Made by a program: the position numbers and the translations under genes
Origin: Comamonas sp.
GTDB taxonomy: Bacteria; Pseudomonadota; Gammaproteobacteria; Burkholderiales; Burkholderiaceae_C
Assembly (NCBI RefSeq): GCF_009360615.1
Contig: NZ_SPEY01000052.1
Coordinates: 1-37,857, forward strand
DNA: 37,857 nt
Direction of reading: 5' to 3'
The notes under the pieces: model-generated
Databases searched by the model: none
What the model was told of the DNA's origin: nothing
Seen by the model: the letters and a program-made list of their open reading frames with translations, nothing else
Part shown: positions 25,328 to 32,116 of the stretch, piece after piece
How the letters are laid out: each line of letters opens with the position of its first letter
How positions within the stretch are numbered: the stretch's first letter is position 1

Positions 25328-28134
25328 CACAGTGCCTCTTTGATCTTGTCGGGGGTCACGGGGGTCGCATGGAAACGCTTGCCGGTCGCATGGGCGATGG
25401 CGTTGACGCAGGCGGCGACCACCGGAATCATCACCACCTCGGCCATGCCCTTGGGCGGATCGGTGCGCGACAGCGGCGGCAGCACCACGCCCTCGGCCTT
25501 CCACACGGCCACTTCGCTGGCGCGCGGCACGTGGTAGCGGTTCAGGTTCCACTGGCCGTTGCCCGGGCCGGTCTCATGGAGCGGCAGGTCTTCGTACAGC
25601 GCATGGCCAATGCCCATGGCCACACCTCCCTGGATCTGGCCGGAGACCAGCTCGGGCACGATCTGCGTGCCGCATTCCAGCCAGGTCTTGTGCGAGAGGA
25701 TGTTCACCTTGCCCGTGCCCGGGGACACGGACAGCTCCACCATGGTGGCGCAAGGCGCGTAGTACACCGTGCCCGCATTGGTGCGCTGTACGGGCGGGTA
25801 ATAGACCTTGTCGCGTGCGATGAAGGCATAGCCGCCGGATTTCATCGCAGCCTTCTTGGCCTCGCCGGCACCCTTGCCGTACTGCACGGACAGGGCGTCG
25901 ATCATGGCCTGGAACTTTCTGCCCTCGACCGTGAAATCGGCCTTGGCCCAGGCCCAGCGGTTGAAGGCATGCACGCAGACGCCGGTCACCATGCCCAGCT
26001 CGTGTGCGCGAGCGGCCAGGCGCTCCAGGCTCAGCGGCTCCAGGCCCTCGGCCACGAGCATGCGATCACGCCACTCCAGCATGTCTTCGGTGACGGTGCT
26101 CGGCAGCAGCTGACCGCCACCTTCCTTGCCGGACCAGATCGACTGGGCCGCAGGCCACAGGCAGAGCTTGAGCAGCAACTGCGCCGCCTGCTGCGTGGCG
26201 TGGCGGAAGTAGTAAGCCGAGTTCGAGGCCGACACCGGCGACACCAGACGCGGTGTCCAGGTCGGGTCTCGCGCCAGCCCGTCCTCCGTGGCCTGGGGTG
26301 TGGTGTAGGGCTCGTCCTTGGTATGCAGCGGCAGGTTGTCCCAGTGGTTCACCGCGAAGTCCACATCGTCGGCCGGGCGGCCCAGGAAGGGCTCGACCGC
26401 CACCAGCTGCGCCGTGGTGCTGCCGGTGCCGATCTCGGTGGCGATGTGGCGCATCTTGATGCGGCCCTCGGGCGTGATCTCCAGTTGCGCGATCGAGGCT
26501 TCCGCCCCGGTGCCGAAGTCCTTTTGCACCGCACCGAAGCCTATGCCGTAGCGCAGGCCGGGGTTGGCAGCCTCGAAGTCGGCCTTGCGCCTGGCGCGCT
26601 CGGTCCACATCGCATCCTTGGCAGCCATGTCGAGGATCTCGCCAATGCGCAGATGCCCCGAGGGCGAGGCCCCCTGGGTGTTCTTCATGCTGCTCTTGAG
26701 CACATTGCGTCGACGCAGCTCGATGGCATCCAGGCCGATCTCCTGGGCGATCTCGTCGACCAGCATCTCGGTATAGGCCATGGACTGCACCGTGCCGTAG
26801 CCGCGCATGGAGCCGGCCGTGACGCCGATGGAGGGGTACACCTCGGTCGACAGGTCACTCTCGGGGAAGTAGTAAATGGATTGCGCCGCCGTCACCGCCA
26901 CCGTGCCCACCGAGGGGCTGAAGTTGGTCACACCGCCGCCGTCGCCCACCATGTGGCAGGTCAGTGCGTGGAACTTGCCATCCTTGTCCACCGAGATCGC
27001 GGTCTCCACATCGAAGGGATGGCGCTTGAGTGCGAACTGGAAATGCTTCCAGCGATCCAGCGCCAGCCGCACCGGGCGGCCCTGGGCGTACAGCGAGGCC
27101 AGTGCCACATAGAACGGGAAGGGATGATGCTCCTTCTGGCCGTAGCCCACGGTGTAGGAGCTGATGTAGTCGAGCTGGTTCAGCGGCAGCTTGCTGTCCT
27201 TGAGCATGTGCATCACATGCTCGGCCGTGCCGTAGGGCGCCTGGCTCGCGGCGACCATGTGCAGCGCACCGCTGTCACGTTCGTACCAAGCCAGGCCGTT
27301 TTCCATTTCCATGGCCACATGCTCGATGGACTGGCTGTAGTACTTGCGTGCAAACGCGCGCAAACCGTCCTTGGGCTGCTTCATCTCGGCCTGGATGCGG
27401 GCCGACTCGCCCATCAGCGCCCCGAAGGCAGGGTGGCTGCTGTCGGGCCAGTGCACGCCTTTTTCATCGAGTTGCGGCCAGATGACGGTGTTCTTCATGG
27501 GCGAGAACCTGTCCTCGCCATAGGCATCCTCGCCTTGCACGCGCACATAGCGCGCGGCCACATAAGGCGCGCGCCGCGGCTGGGCAGCCTCGGCGCCGAA
27601 GCGGAAGATCGCGTCGTTGAAGCGCAGGCGCTGGTTGGCCACGCGGAACTTCTCGTAGTCGTGCCAGATGGCCACGGCAACCGGGTGGCCCAGCATCGGC
27701 GAGACCTGGCCCTTCTTGACGAAGAACTCGCCATAGAAGCCGGGATCGGGCATGCGCAGCCCGTCGGCGGCGATGGACTCTGCGTCGATCAGCACATCGG
27801 GCTGGTAGTCGCTGCCCAGCACCGAAAGATCCAGGCCGTCGTAGATTCGGTCGGCGCGCGGGATATGGATGGTCAGCGCGTGCGACTGCTGCGCAGGCCA
27901 GCCCTGCATGTCCCTGGCGCGCAGGTCAATGGCAAAGACCTTCTGCCCGGTGACCTTGGCCAGGCCGTCGCGGCGGTAGTTGAGCGTGTTGCCACTGATC
28001 CAGTGGGCCTGCTGGCCACCGGCGGGCGTGATCAATTCCGCCAGCGCGTCTTTGACCGGGCGCACACTCGCAATCACGCCCATGGCGGCGGCAGCCTTCA
28101 GAAAACTGCGCCGATTCAAGTCCAGTTTGGACAC
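25327..28134 (-). CDS. Molybdopterin-binding large subunit (isoquinoline/aldehyde/nicotinate dehydrogenase class)
   Basis: A 935-residue catalytic subunit of the xanthine dehydrogenase family. The N-terminus carries a twin-arginine export signal (NRRSFLKAAAAMG at residues 7-19). The DGLAKVTGQKVFAID segment that opens the domain is present, and the likely base-catalytic glutamate is near residue 899 in PPKGMAEV. The gene order large, small, tri-haem cytochrome matches periplasmic cytochrome-linked enzymes such as isoquinoline oxidoreductase, aldehyde dehydrogenase and the NdhSLM-type nicotinate dehydrogenase. The substrate cannot be assigned. The length exceeds the roughly 730-790 residues I know for IorB-like subunits. 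The start is GTG at 28134, with AAGGAG eight bases upstream; an ATG at 28275 would bury the Tat signal. Confidence 0.92.
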   Translation of the reverse strand: MSKLDLNRRSFLKAAAAMGVIASVRPVKDALAELITPAGGQQAHWISGNTLNYRRDGLAKVTGQKVFAIDLRARDMQGWPAQQSHALTIHIPRADRIYDGLDLSVLGSDYQPDVLIDAESIAADGLRMPDPGFYGEFFVKKGQVSPMLGHPVAVAIWHDYEKFRVANQRLRFNDAIFRFGAEAAQPRRAPYVAARYVRVQGEDAYGEDRFSPMKNTVIWPQLDEKGVHWPDSSHPAFGALMGESARIQAEMKQPKDGLRAFARKYYSQSIEHVAMEMENGLAWYERDSGALHMVAASQAPYGTAEHVMHMLKDSKLPLNQLDYISSYTVGYGQKEHHPFPFYVALASLYAQGRPVRLALDRWKHFQFALKRHPFDVETAISVDKDGKFHALTCHMVGDGGGVTNFSPSVGTVAVTAAQSIYYFPESDLSTEVYPSIGVTAGSMRGYGTVQSMAYTEMLVDEIAQEIGLDAIELRRRNVLKSSMKNTQGASPSGHLRIGEILDMAAKDAMWTERARRKADFEAANPGLRYGIGFGAVQKDFGTGAEASIAQLEITPEGRIKMRHIATEIGTGSTTAQLVAVEPFLGRPADDVDFAVNHWDNLPLHTKDEPYTTPQATEDGLARDPTWTPRLVSPVSASNSAYYFRHATQQAAQLLLKLCLWPAAQSIWSGKEGGGQLLPSTVTEDMLEWRDRMLVAEGLEPLSLERLAARAHELGMVTGVCVHAFNRWAWAKADFTVEGRKFQAMIDALSVQYGKGAGEAKKAAMKSGGYAFIARDKVYYPPVQRTNAGTVYYAPCATMVELSVSPGTGKVNILSHKTWLECGTQIVPELVSGQIQGGVAMGIGHALYEDLPLHETGPGNGQWNLNRYHVPRASEVAVWKAEGVVLPPLSRTDPPKGMAEVVMIPVVAACVNAIAHATGKRFHATPVTPDKIKEAL

Positions 28135-28655
28135 GGTTCCAACTCCTTGCTGCAATGCGCACAGCAGCAGCAGGGACTGGCGTGGGCACATCGCTAGATG
28201 ACTATGTGTTCCTGGACGTTGTAGGCGTCCAGGCGTCAAAAAGCAGGTGATAACGGCTGCAGTTGTTGTCGGCATTACCGCCCACCTATTGCCAGCCTTG
28301 GCCGTCCGCCACGCTTTGGTCTTCGAAAAGACTAAGAGGCGCGGAGTATAGAAACAGCGGCGGCAAAGCCAGTCTGCGTATTCAAATCACAAGTTAATTA
28401 CTCGGAGAATTGATCACCATCAACACCACCCCCGGCATTGCTGCTTGTCGCGCATAGCACCATGACCATTCTTCGCGCTGCGCCGAAACCGTTCGCGGCC
28501 CTGTCGCAACCGCCGGCTCGGGGTCCGGACATTCAGCTTTTTTGAATTGAGACCTCAATCCTGCTGAACCTTTTTGCATTCGCCGCTTCATACACTGCAT
28601 ATCAATTCGAGCGGGCCTGCAGCGCCCGCAGCCGCACTTTCTGATTGCAGTTTCC
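28135..28655. other. Divergent intergenic region between the molybdenum hydroxylase operon and cytochrome b561
   Basis: These 521 bases contain no credible gene and must hold two divergent promoters. A dyad ATTGAG-AC-CTCAAT lies at 28546-28559, about 97 bases before the cytochrome b561 start, and could be an operator. A hairpin with a CGAA loop lies at 28316-28335. No clear paired -35/-10 elements were found on either strand. Confidence 0.4.
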
Positions 28656-29204
28656 ATGAACTCAAGTTCCCGCTACACCGGTACCGCCATCGCCCTGCAC
28701 TGGGTTCTGGCCCTGGCGCTGATCGGCATCTTCGCCTTTGGTCTCTATATGACAGGCCTGCCTTTCTCGCCCACACGCCTCAAGTACTTCAACTGGCACA
28801 AATGGGCGGGCATGACGATCCTGATCCTGTCCGCACTGCGCCTGATCTGGCGCCTCACCCACCGCCCCCCGGAACTGCCCGAGGCCGTCACGCGCACCAT
28901 GCCCGGCTGGCAGCGCATGGCCCACCATGGCGTGCATCACCTGATGTATGCGCTGTTCTTTGCCATCCCTCTGGTCGGATGGATGTACAGCTCGGCCGCA
29001 GGCTTTCCCATCGTGCTGTTCGGTCAGTTGCCCCTGCCCGACCTGGTGGGCAAGAGCCCCGAGCTGGCCGAAGCGCTCAAGCCCTGGCATGGCTATCTGG
29101 CCTATGCGCTGGCCGCCCTGGTGGTGATGCATATCGCTGCCGTCATCAAGCACCAGATCATGGACCGCGACGGACTGCTGTCGCGAATGATTCCCGGCCA
29201 ATAG
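28656..29204 (+). CDS. Cytochrome b561 (CybB/YceJ family)
   Basis: A 182-residue, four-helix di-haem cytochrome b of the inner membrane. Candidate haem ligands are His15 in helix 1, His48 (NWHKWAG), His94 or His95 (GVHHLMYALF), and His145/His159 in helix 4 (WHGYLAYALAALVVMH). The family moves electrons between quinol and periplasmic or superoxide acceptors. Two YceI genes follow on the same strand, the order also seen for E. coli yceJ-yceI, so a shared task in quinone redox chemistry is plausible. It is divergent from the molybdenum hydroxylase operon, but a functional link between them is only inferred. No strong ribosome site is visible. Confidence 0.93.
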   Translation: MNSSSRYTGTAIALHWVLALALIGIFAFGLYMTGLPFSPTRLKYFNWHKWAGMTILILSALRLIWRLTHRPPELPEAVTRTMPGWQRMAHHGVHHLMYALFFAIPLVGWMYSSAAGFPIVLFGQLPLPDLVGKSPELAEALKPWHGYLAYALAALVVMHIAAVIKHQIMDRDGLLSRMIPGQ

Positions 29205-29279
29205 CCCCCTGAGCGGCTTTGCCCCGCCCCCAGGGGACGGCAGCTTTGCTGCGCGGCAGCGCTTGCTTGACATCCCGCA
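29205..29279. repeat. G+C-rich intergenic repeat, copy 2
   Basis: Starts CCCCCTGAGCGGCTTTGCC straight after the cytochrome b561 stop and shares GGGGACGGCAGC, GCTGCGCGGCAGCGCTTGCT and a final ATCCCGCA with the copy after flhC. It fills most of the gap to the first YceI gene. Confidence 0.6.
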
Positions 29280-29336
29280 CCTTCAAGCCGCACCGGTTTT
29301 TGAGTTTTTTGTACGTTCGTCACAAGGAGTTTTTTG

Positions 29337-29900
29337 ATGAAAATCCTTTTTTCCTCCGCACTGATCGCCACCGCCTTTCTGGGCACTGCCGCCCAGGCGG
29401 CCCAGGCCCTGGTGCCTGCACAAAGCGCCGTCAACTTCGAAGCCAAGCAGATGGGCGTGCCGCTCAAGGGCCACTTCAAGAAGTTCGACGCACAGATCGC
29501 CTTCGACGCCGCCAAGCCCGAGAGCAGCAAGATCCATGTCACGATCGATACCGGCAGCGCCACCATGGGCGCCAAGGAAACCGATGCCGAGCTGCCCAAG
29601 GCCGACTGGTTCAACGTGGCCAAATTCCCCCAGGCCACTTTCGACTCCAGCGCCGTCAAGGCACTGGGCGGCGGCAAGTTCCAGGTGGACGGCACGCTGA
29701 CCATCAAGGGCAATGCACAGAAAGTCAGCCTGCCCGTGACACTGACACAGTCCGGCCCCACCACCACGGCCACCGGCACGCTGGCGCTCAAGCGCCTGAA
29801 CTTCAAGATCGGCGACGGCGACTGGAAGGACACCTCCATGGTGGCCGACGAGGTCAATGTGCAATTCAAGCTGGCTCTGACCGGCGTCGGCAAGATCTAA
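29337..29900 (+). CDS. YceI family periplasmic protein, copy 1
   Basis: A 187-residue secreted protein with a Sec signal peptide (MKILFSSALIATAFLGTAAQA). The rest is a lipocalin-like beta barrel of the YceI family, whose known members bind long isoprenoid chains such as ubiquinone-8. Visible family features are SAVNFEAKQMGVPLKGHFKKF, an aspartate-rich middle and a final strand before KLALTGVGKI. The ATG at 29337 has AAGGAG six bases upstream; a TTG one codon earlier is unlikely. A second, more typical YceI follows after 82 bases that include a repeat. Confidence 0.92.
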   Translation: MKILFSSALIATAFLGTAAQAAQALVPAQSAVNFEAKQMGVPLKGHFKKFDAQIAFDAAKPESSKIHVTIDTGSATMGAKETDAELPKADWFNVAKFPQATFDSSAVKALGGGKFQVDGTLTIKGNAQKVSLPVTLTQSGPTTTATGTLALKRLNFKIGDGDWKDTSMVADEVNVQFKLALTGVGKI

Positions 29901-29903
29901 GCG

Positions 29904-29953
29904 TTTTTAGGCTCCATCGCTTCTTATACAAGCGCTGGCAGCTCATGTTTTGA
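29904..29953. repeat. Intergenic AGCTGCT-type repeat between the two YceI genes
   Basis: TTTTTAGGCTCC, CGCTTCTTATACAAGCG (paired CGCTT/AAGCG) and GGCAGCTCATGTTTT follow the layout of the copy at 12404-12448, but with weaker outer arms. Confidence 0.5.
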
Positions 29954-29982
29954 TAGTACCAATCCCTGAAGGAGTATTCACC

Positions 29983-30558
29983 ATGCGTTCCACTCTGTTC
30001 GCCCTGGCCGCTGCGTCCCTGTTTGCCACCGCTGCCCAGGCGGCACCTGCCACTTACGCCATCGACCCCACACACACGTTTGCGACGTTCGAGATCGACC
30101 ACTTCGGGGCCACCACCAACCGAGCCCGCTTCGACAAGAAAAGCGGCACCGTGCAGTTCGACAAGGCAGCCAAGACCGGCAAGGTGGAAGTGAGCCTGGA
30201 CATGACTTCGGTGAACTCCGGCACCCCCGCCTTCAACAAGCACCTGCAAAGCGCCGACATCTTCAACGTGGAGAAATTCCCCGAGGCCAAGTTCGTCTCC
30301 GACAAGTTCGTGTTCGATGGCGACAAGCTCAAGGAAGTGACCGGCCAGCTGACCCTGCTGGGCAAGACCGCCCCCATCACCGTCAAGGCCAACAAGTTCA
30401 CCTGCTATGAAAGCCCCATGCTGCAAAAGCGTGAAGTCTGCGGCGGCGACTTCGAAGCCACCATCGACCGCACCCAGTGGGGCGTGAACTACGGCATCCC
30501 CTATGGCTTCCCCAAGGAAGTGCGCCTGGTCCTGCAGATCGAAGCCGTGAAGCAGTAA
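29983..30558 (+). CDS. YceI family periplasmic protein, copy 2
   Basis: A 191-residue secreted YceI protein with signal peptide MRSTLFALAAASLFATAAQA. It shows the canonical family start, YAIDPTHTFATFEIDHFG, then VEVSLDMTSVNSG, FPEAKFVSDKF and the C-terminal DRTQWGVNYGIPYGF. It is closer to E. coli YceI than copy 1 is, so copy 1 may have changed its ligand. The ATG at 29983 has AAGGAG nine bases upstream; an upstream in-frame ATG lacks a signal peptide. It is probably in one transcription unit with cytochrome b561 and copy 1. Confidence 0.95.
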   Translation: MRSTLFALAAASLFATAAQAAPATYAIDPTHTFATFEIDHFGATTNRARFDKKSGTVQFDKAAKTGKVEVSLDMTSVNSGTPAFNKHLQSADIFNVEKFPEAKFVSDKFVFDGDKLKEVTGQLTLLGKTAPITVKANKFTCYESPMLQKREVCGGDFEATIDRTQWGVNYGIPYGFPKEVRLVLQIEAVKQ

Positions 30559-30611
30559 TCCCAAGCCCGAAGTTCTCGGGTGAAGCCTTTGACAGGCTCC
30601 CTCGCTGGCCT

Positions 30612-30639
30612 GGCCCGTGCAAACGGTCCGGGCTTTTTT
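30612..30639 (+). terminator. Intrinsic terminator after the YceI pair
   Basis: A GCCCG/CGGGC stem with an 11-base loop is followed by six T residues, 55 bases after the YceI stop codon. Confidence 0.75.
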
Positions 30640-30748
30640 GCGTCTGCATCCTGCCTCGGTCGCAATTCCCCCTGGGTTAAATTTACTTTAGGTTAATCAA
30701 TTACGAATAGTAGAATAATCTCACCCAGACAATCGAAGGAGACATCGC

Positions 30749-31405
30749 ATGAGCCAAGCCGCCCCGACCCCGGTTTACTCCCAACCCCAGCGTGCGGACA
30801 TGAGCCAACTGCCCCCGCCAGCCGCCGTGCAGCAACTGCATCACTACGCCTACAAGGCCAAGGACGCGGAAGAGACCCGCCACTTCTACGAGGACATCCT
30901 GGGTCTGCCGCTCTACCACATCATCCAGAGCGACTACGTCCCCTCCACAGGCGAATATTGCCCCTACACCCATTTCTTCTTCCGCCTCAAGGACGGCTCC
31001 TTCATCGCCTTCTTTGACATTGGCGACGACGAGGCGGCCCTGCCCTCGCCCAACACCCCCATCTGGATCAATCACATCTCCTTCCGCGTGGATTCCGTGC
31101 AGGAGCTGGAAAACACCAAGGCCCGCCTGCAGGCCTGCGGCGTCGAAGTGCTGGGAGTGACGGATCACCACATCTTCAAGAGCATCTACTTCTTCGACCC
31201 CAACGGCATCCGCCTGGAGCTGACGGCCCAGCTGGCCGACGAGATGCAGATGCTCAAGGAAAGCAAGACGGCCCATGCGCGCCTCCAGGAATGGACAGCG
31301 CGCAAGGAGCAGTGGCGCAAGGAGCGCGCCGAAGGCAAGTCCAGCGCACCGCTCAAGCCGCAAAGCAACGACCGACCCGAGTTCGTGCCGGCCGGCACGA
31401 CGTAA
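30749..31405 (+). CDS. VOC-fold (glyoxalase/dioxygenase-like) protein
   Basis: A 218-residue single-domain protein of the vicinal oxygen chelate superfamily. The domain spans about residues 28-155: LHHYAYKAKDAEETRHFYEDILGL, FFFRLKDGSFIAFFD, a second half starting WINHISFRVDS, and the metal-binding glutamate in DPNGIRLELTA. Likely metal ligands are His31 or His32, the His of NHISF, and that glutamate. A proline-rich N-terminal extension and a charged 50-residue C-terminal helix-like tail lie outside the fold. The substrate cannot be named; glyoxalases, ring-cleavage dioxygenases and resistance proteins all use this fold. The A+T-rich region just upstream (30,675-30,720) holds two GGTTAA direct repeats 16 bases apart, and AAGGAG precedes the ATG. 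Confidence 0.88.
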   Translation: MSQAAPTPVYSQPQRADMSQLPPPAAVQQLHHYAYKAKDAEETRHFYEDILGLPLYHIIQSDYVPSTGEYCPYTHFFFRLKDGSFIAFFDIGDDEAALPSPNTPIWINHISFRVDSVQELENTKARLQACGVEVLGVTDHHIFKSIYFFDPNGIRLELTAQLADEMQMLKESKTAHARLQEWTARKEQWRKERAEGKSSAPLKPQSNDRPEFVPAGTT

Positions 31406-31450
31406 AGACAGCGCCCCGAGCGGCCCGACGAAACGCTGCAGTGCCGCAAC

Positions 31451-31477
31451 AAAAAAGGCATCCCAGGGATGCCTTTT
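31451..31477. terminator. Bidirectional terminator between the VOC gene and yjdM
   Basis: A GGCATCCC/GGGATGCC hairpin (31457-31473) is flanked by A6 on the left and T4 on the right, placed between two converging genes. An almost identical hairpin lies before valS. Confidence 0.85.
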
Positions 31478-31503
31478 GCGATTTGAGCCGGTCAGACGCC
31501 GGC

Positions 31504-31845
31504 TCAGGCCTTTTTCACGAACTCCGTCTTCAGGCTCATCGCGCCAAAGCCATCGATCTTGCAGTCGATATCATGATCCCCATCGACCAGGCGGATGTTC
31601 TTCACCTTGGTGCCCACCTTGACCACGCCCGCCGAGCCCTTGAGTTTCAGGTCCTTGATGACGGTGACGGTATCTCCATCGTGCAGCAGGTTGCCCACGC
31701 TGTCGCGATAGACCCTGGACTCCGGCTCGCCCGAGGGCTGGGCCTGGACGGACCACTCATGGGCGCATTCGGGGCATACGAACAGGTCTGCATCCTCATA
31801 GGTGAACTCGGAACGGCATTGGGGACAGGGGGGAAATGTACTCAC
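31504..31845 (-). CDS. yjdM: YjdM/PhnA zinc-ribbon protein
   Basis: A 113-residue cytoplasmic protein with an N-terminal zinc ribbon (CPQC at residues 7-10 and CPEC about 15 residues later) and a C-terminal SH3-like domain with the family motif [23 protein letters not shown]. The old name PhnA and the phosphonate link come from its neighbours in E. coli; it is not phosphonoacetate hydrolase, and its function is not firmly known. The start is GTG at 31845 with AAGGA upstream; the longer open frame to 32181 does not resemble the family. It stands alone, flanked by two near-identical hairpins. Confidence 0.93.
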   Translation of the reverse strand: MSTFPPCPQCRSEFTYEDADLFVCPECAHEWSVQAQPSGEPESRVYRDSVGNLLHDGDTVTVIKDLKLKGSAGVVKVGTKVKNIRLVDGDHDIDCKIDGFGAMSLKTEFVKKA

Positions 31846-32076
31846 GGGGTAATCCTTTCGTTGCGCGGCCACTCGGCACGAACATCCGGGCCGGCGGCAA
31901 TCTGAGCCGGGGCCGCCCGGTCCGCCCTCATGCATCGGGCGCACGAGACGGCGAGCCAGGGCCATGGATCCAGTGTACCCGGCAGGTCGCCGCCGCTCCT
32001 GGCGCAGCCAGTACCCACCCGCGCCGCTCACACGGACCAGATCGCTAGAATCGGTCAATCCGTCTCGAACTATTGG

Positions 32077-32100
32077 CGGCATCCCCAGGGATGCCGTTTT
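32077..32100 (+). promoter_or_regulatory. Terminator-like hairpin in the valS leader
   Basis: A CGGCATCC/GGATGCCG stem is followed by TTTT, ending 16 bases before the valS start. It may be an attenuator, or the terminator of a short leader transcript. The role is inferred from shape and place; a T-box is not expected in this group. Confidence 0.45.
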
Positions 32101-32116
32101 ACTTGACAAGCAAACT

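Noticed and set aside
25369..28197. A 942-codon open frame antisense to the molybdopterin subunit
   Set aside because: Opposite a clearly recognised gene; no domain and no ribosome site.
28316..28335. Hairpin with CGAA loop in the molybdenum hydroxylase leader as a riboswitch
   Set aside because: Too small and simple; none of the multi-helix structure of the molybdenum-cofactor RNA element is visible.
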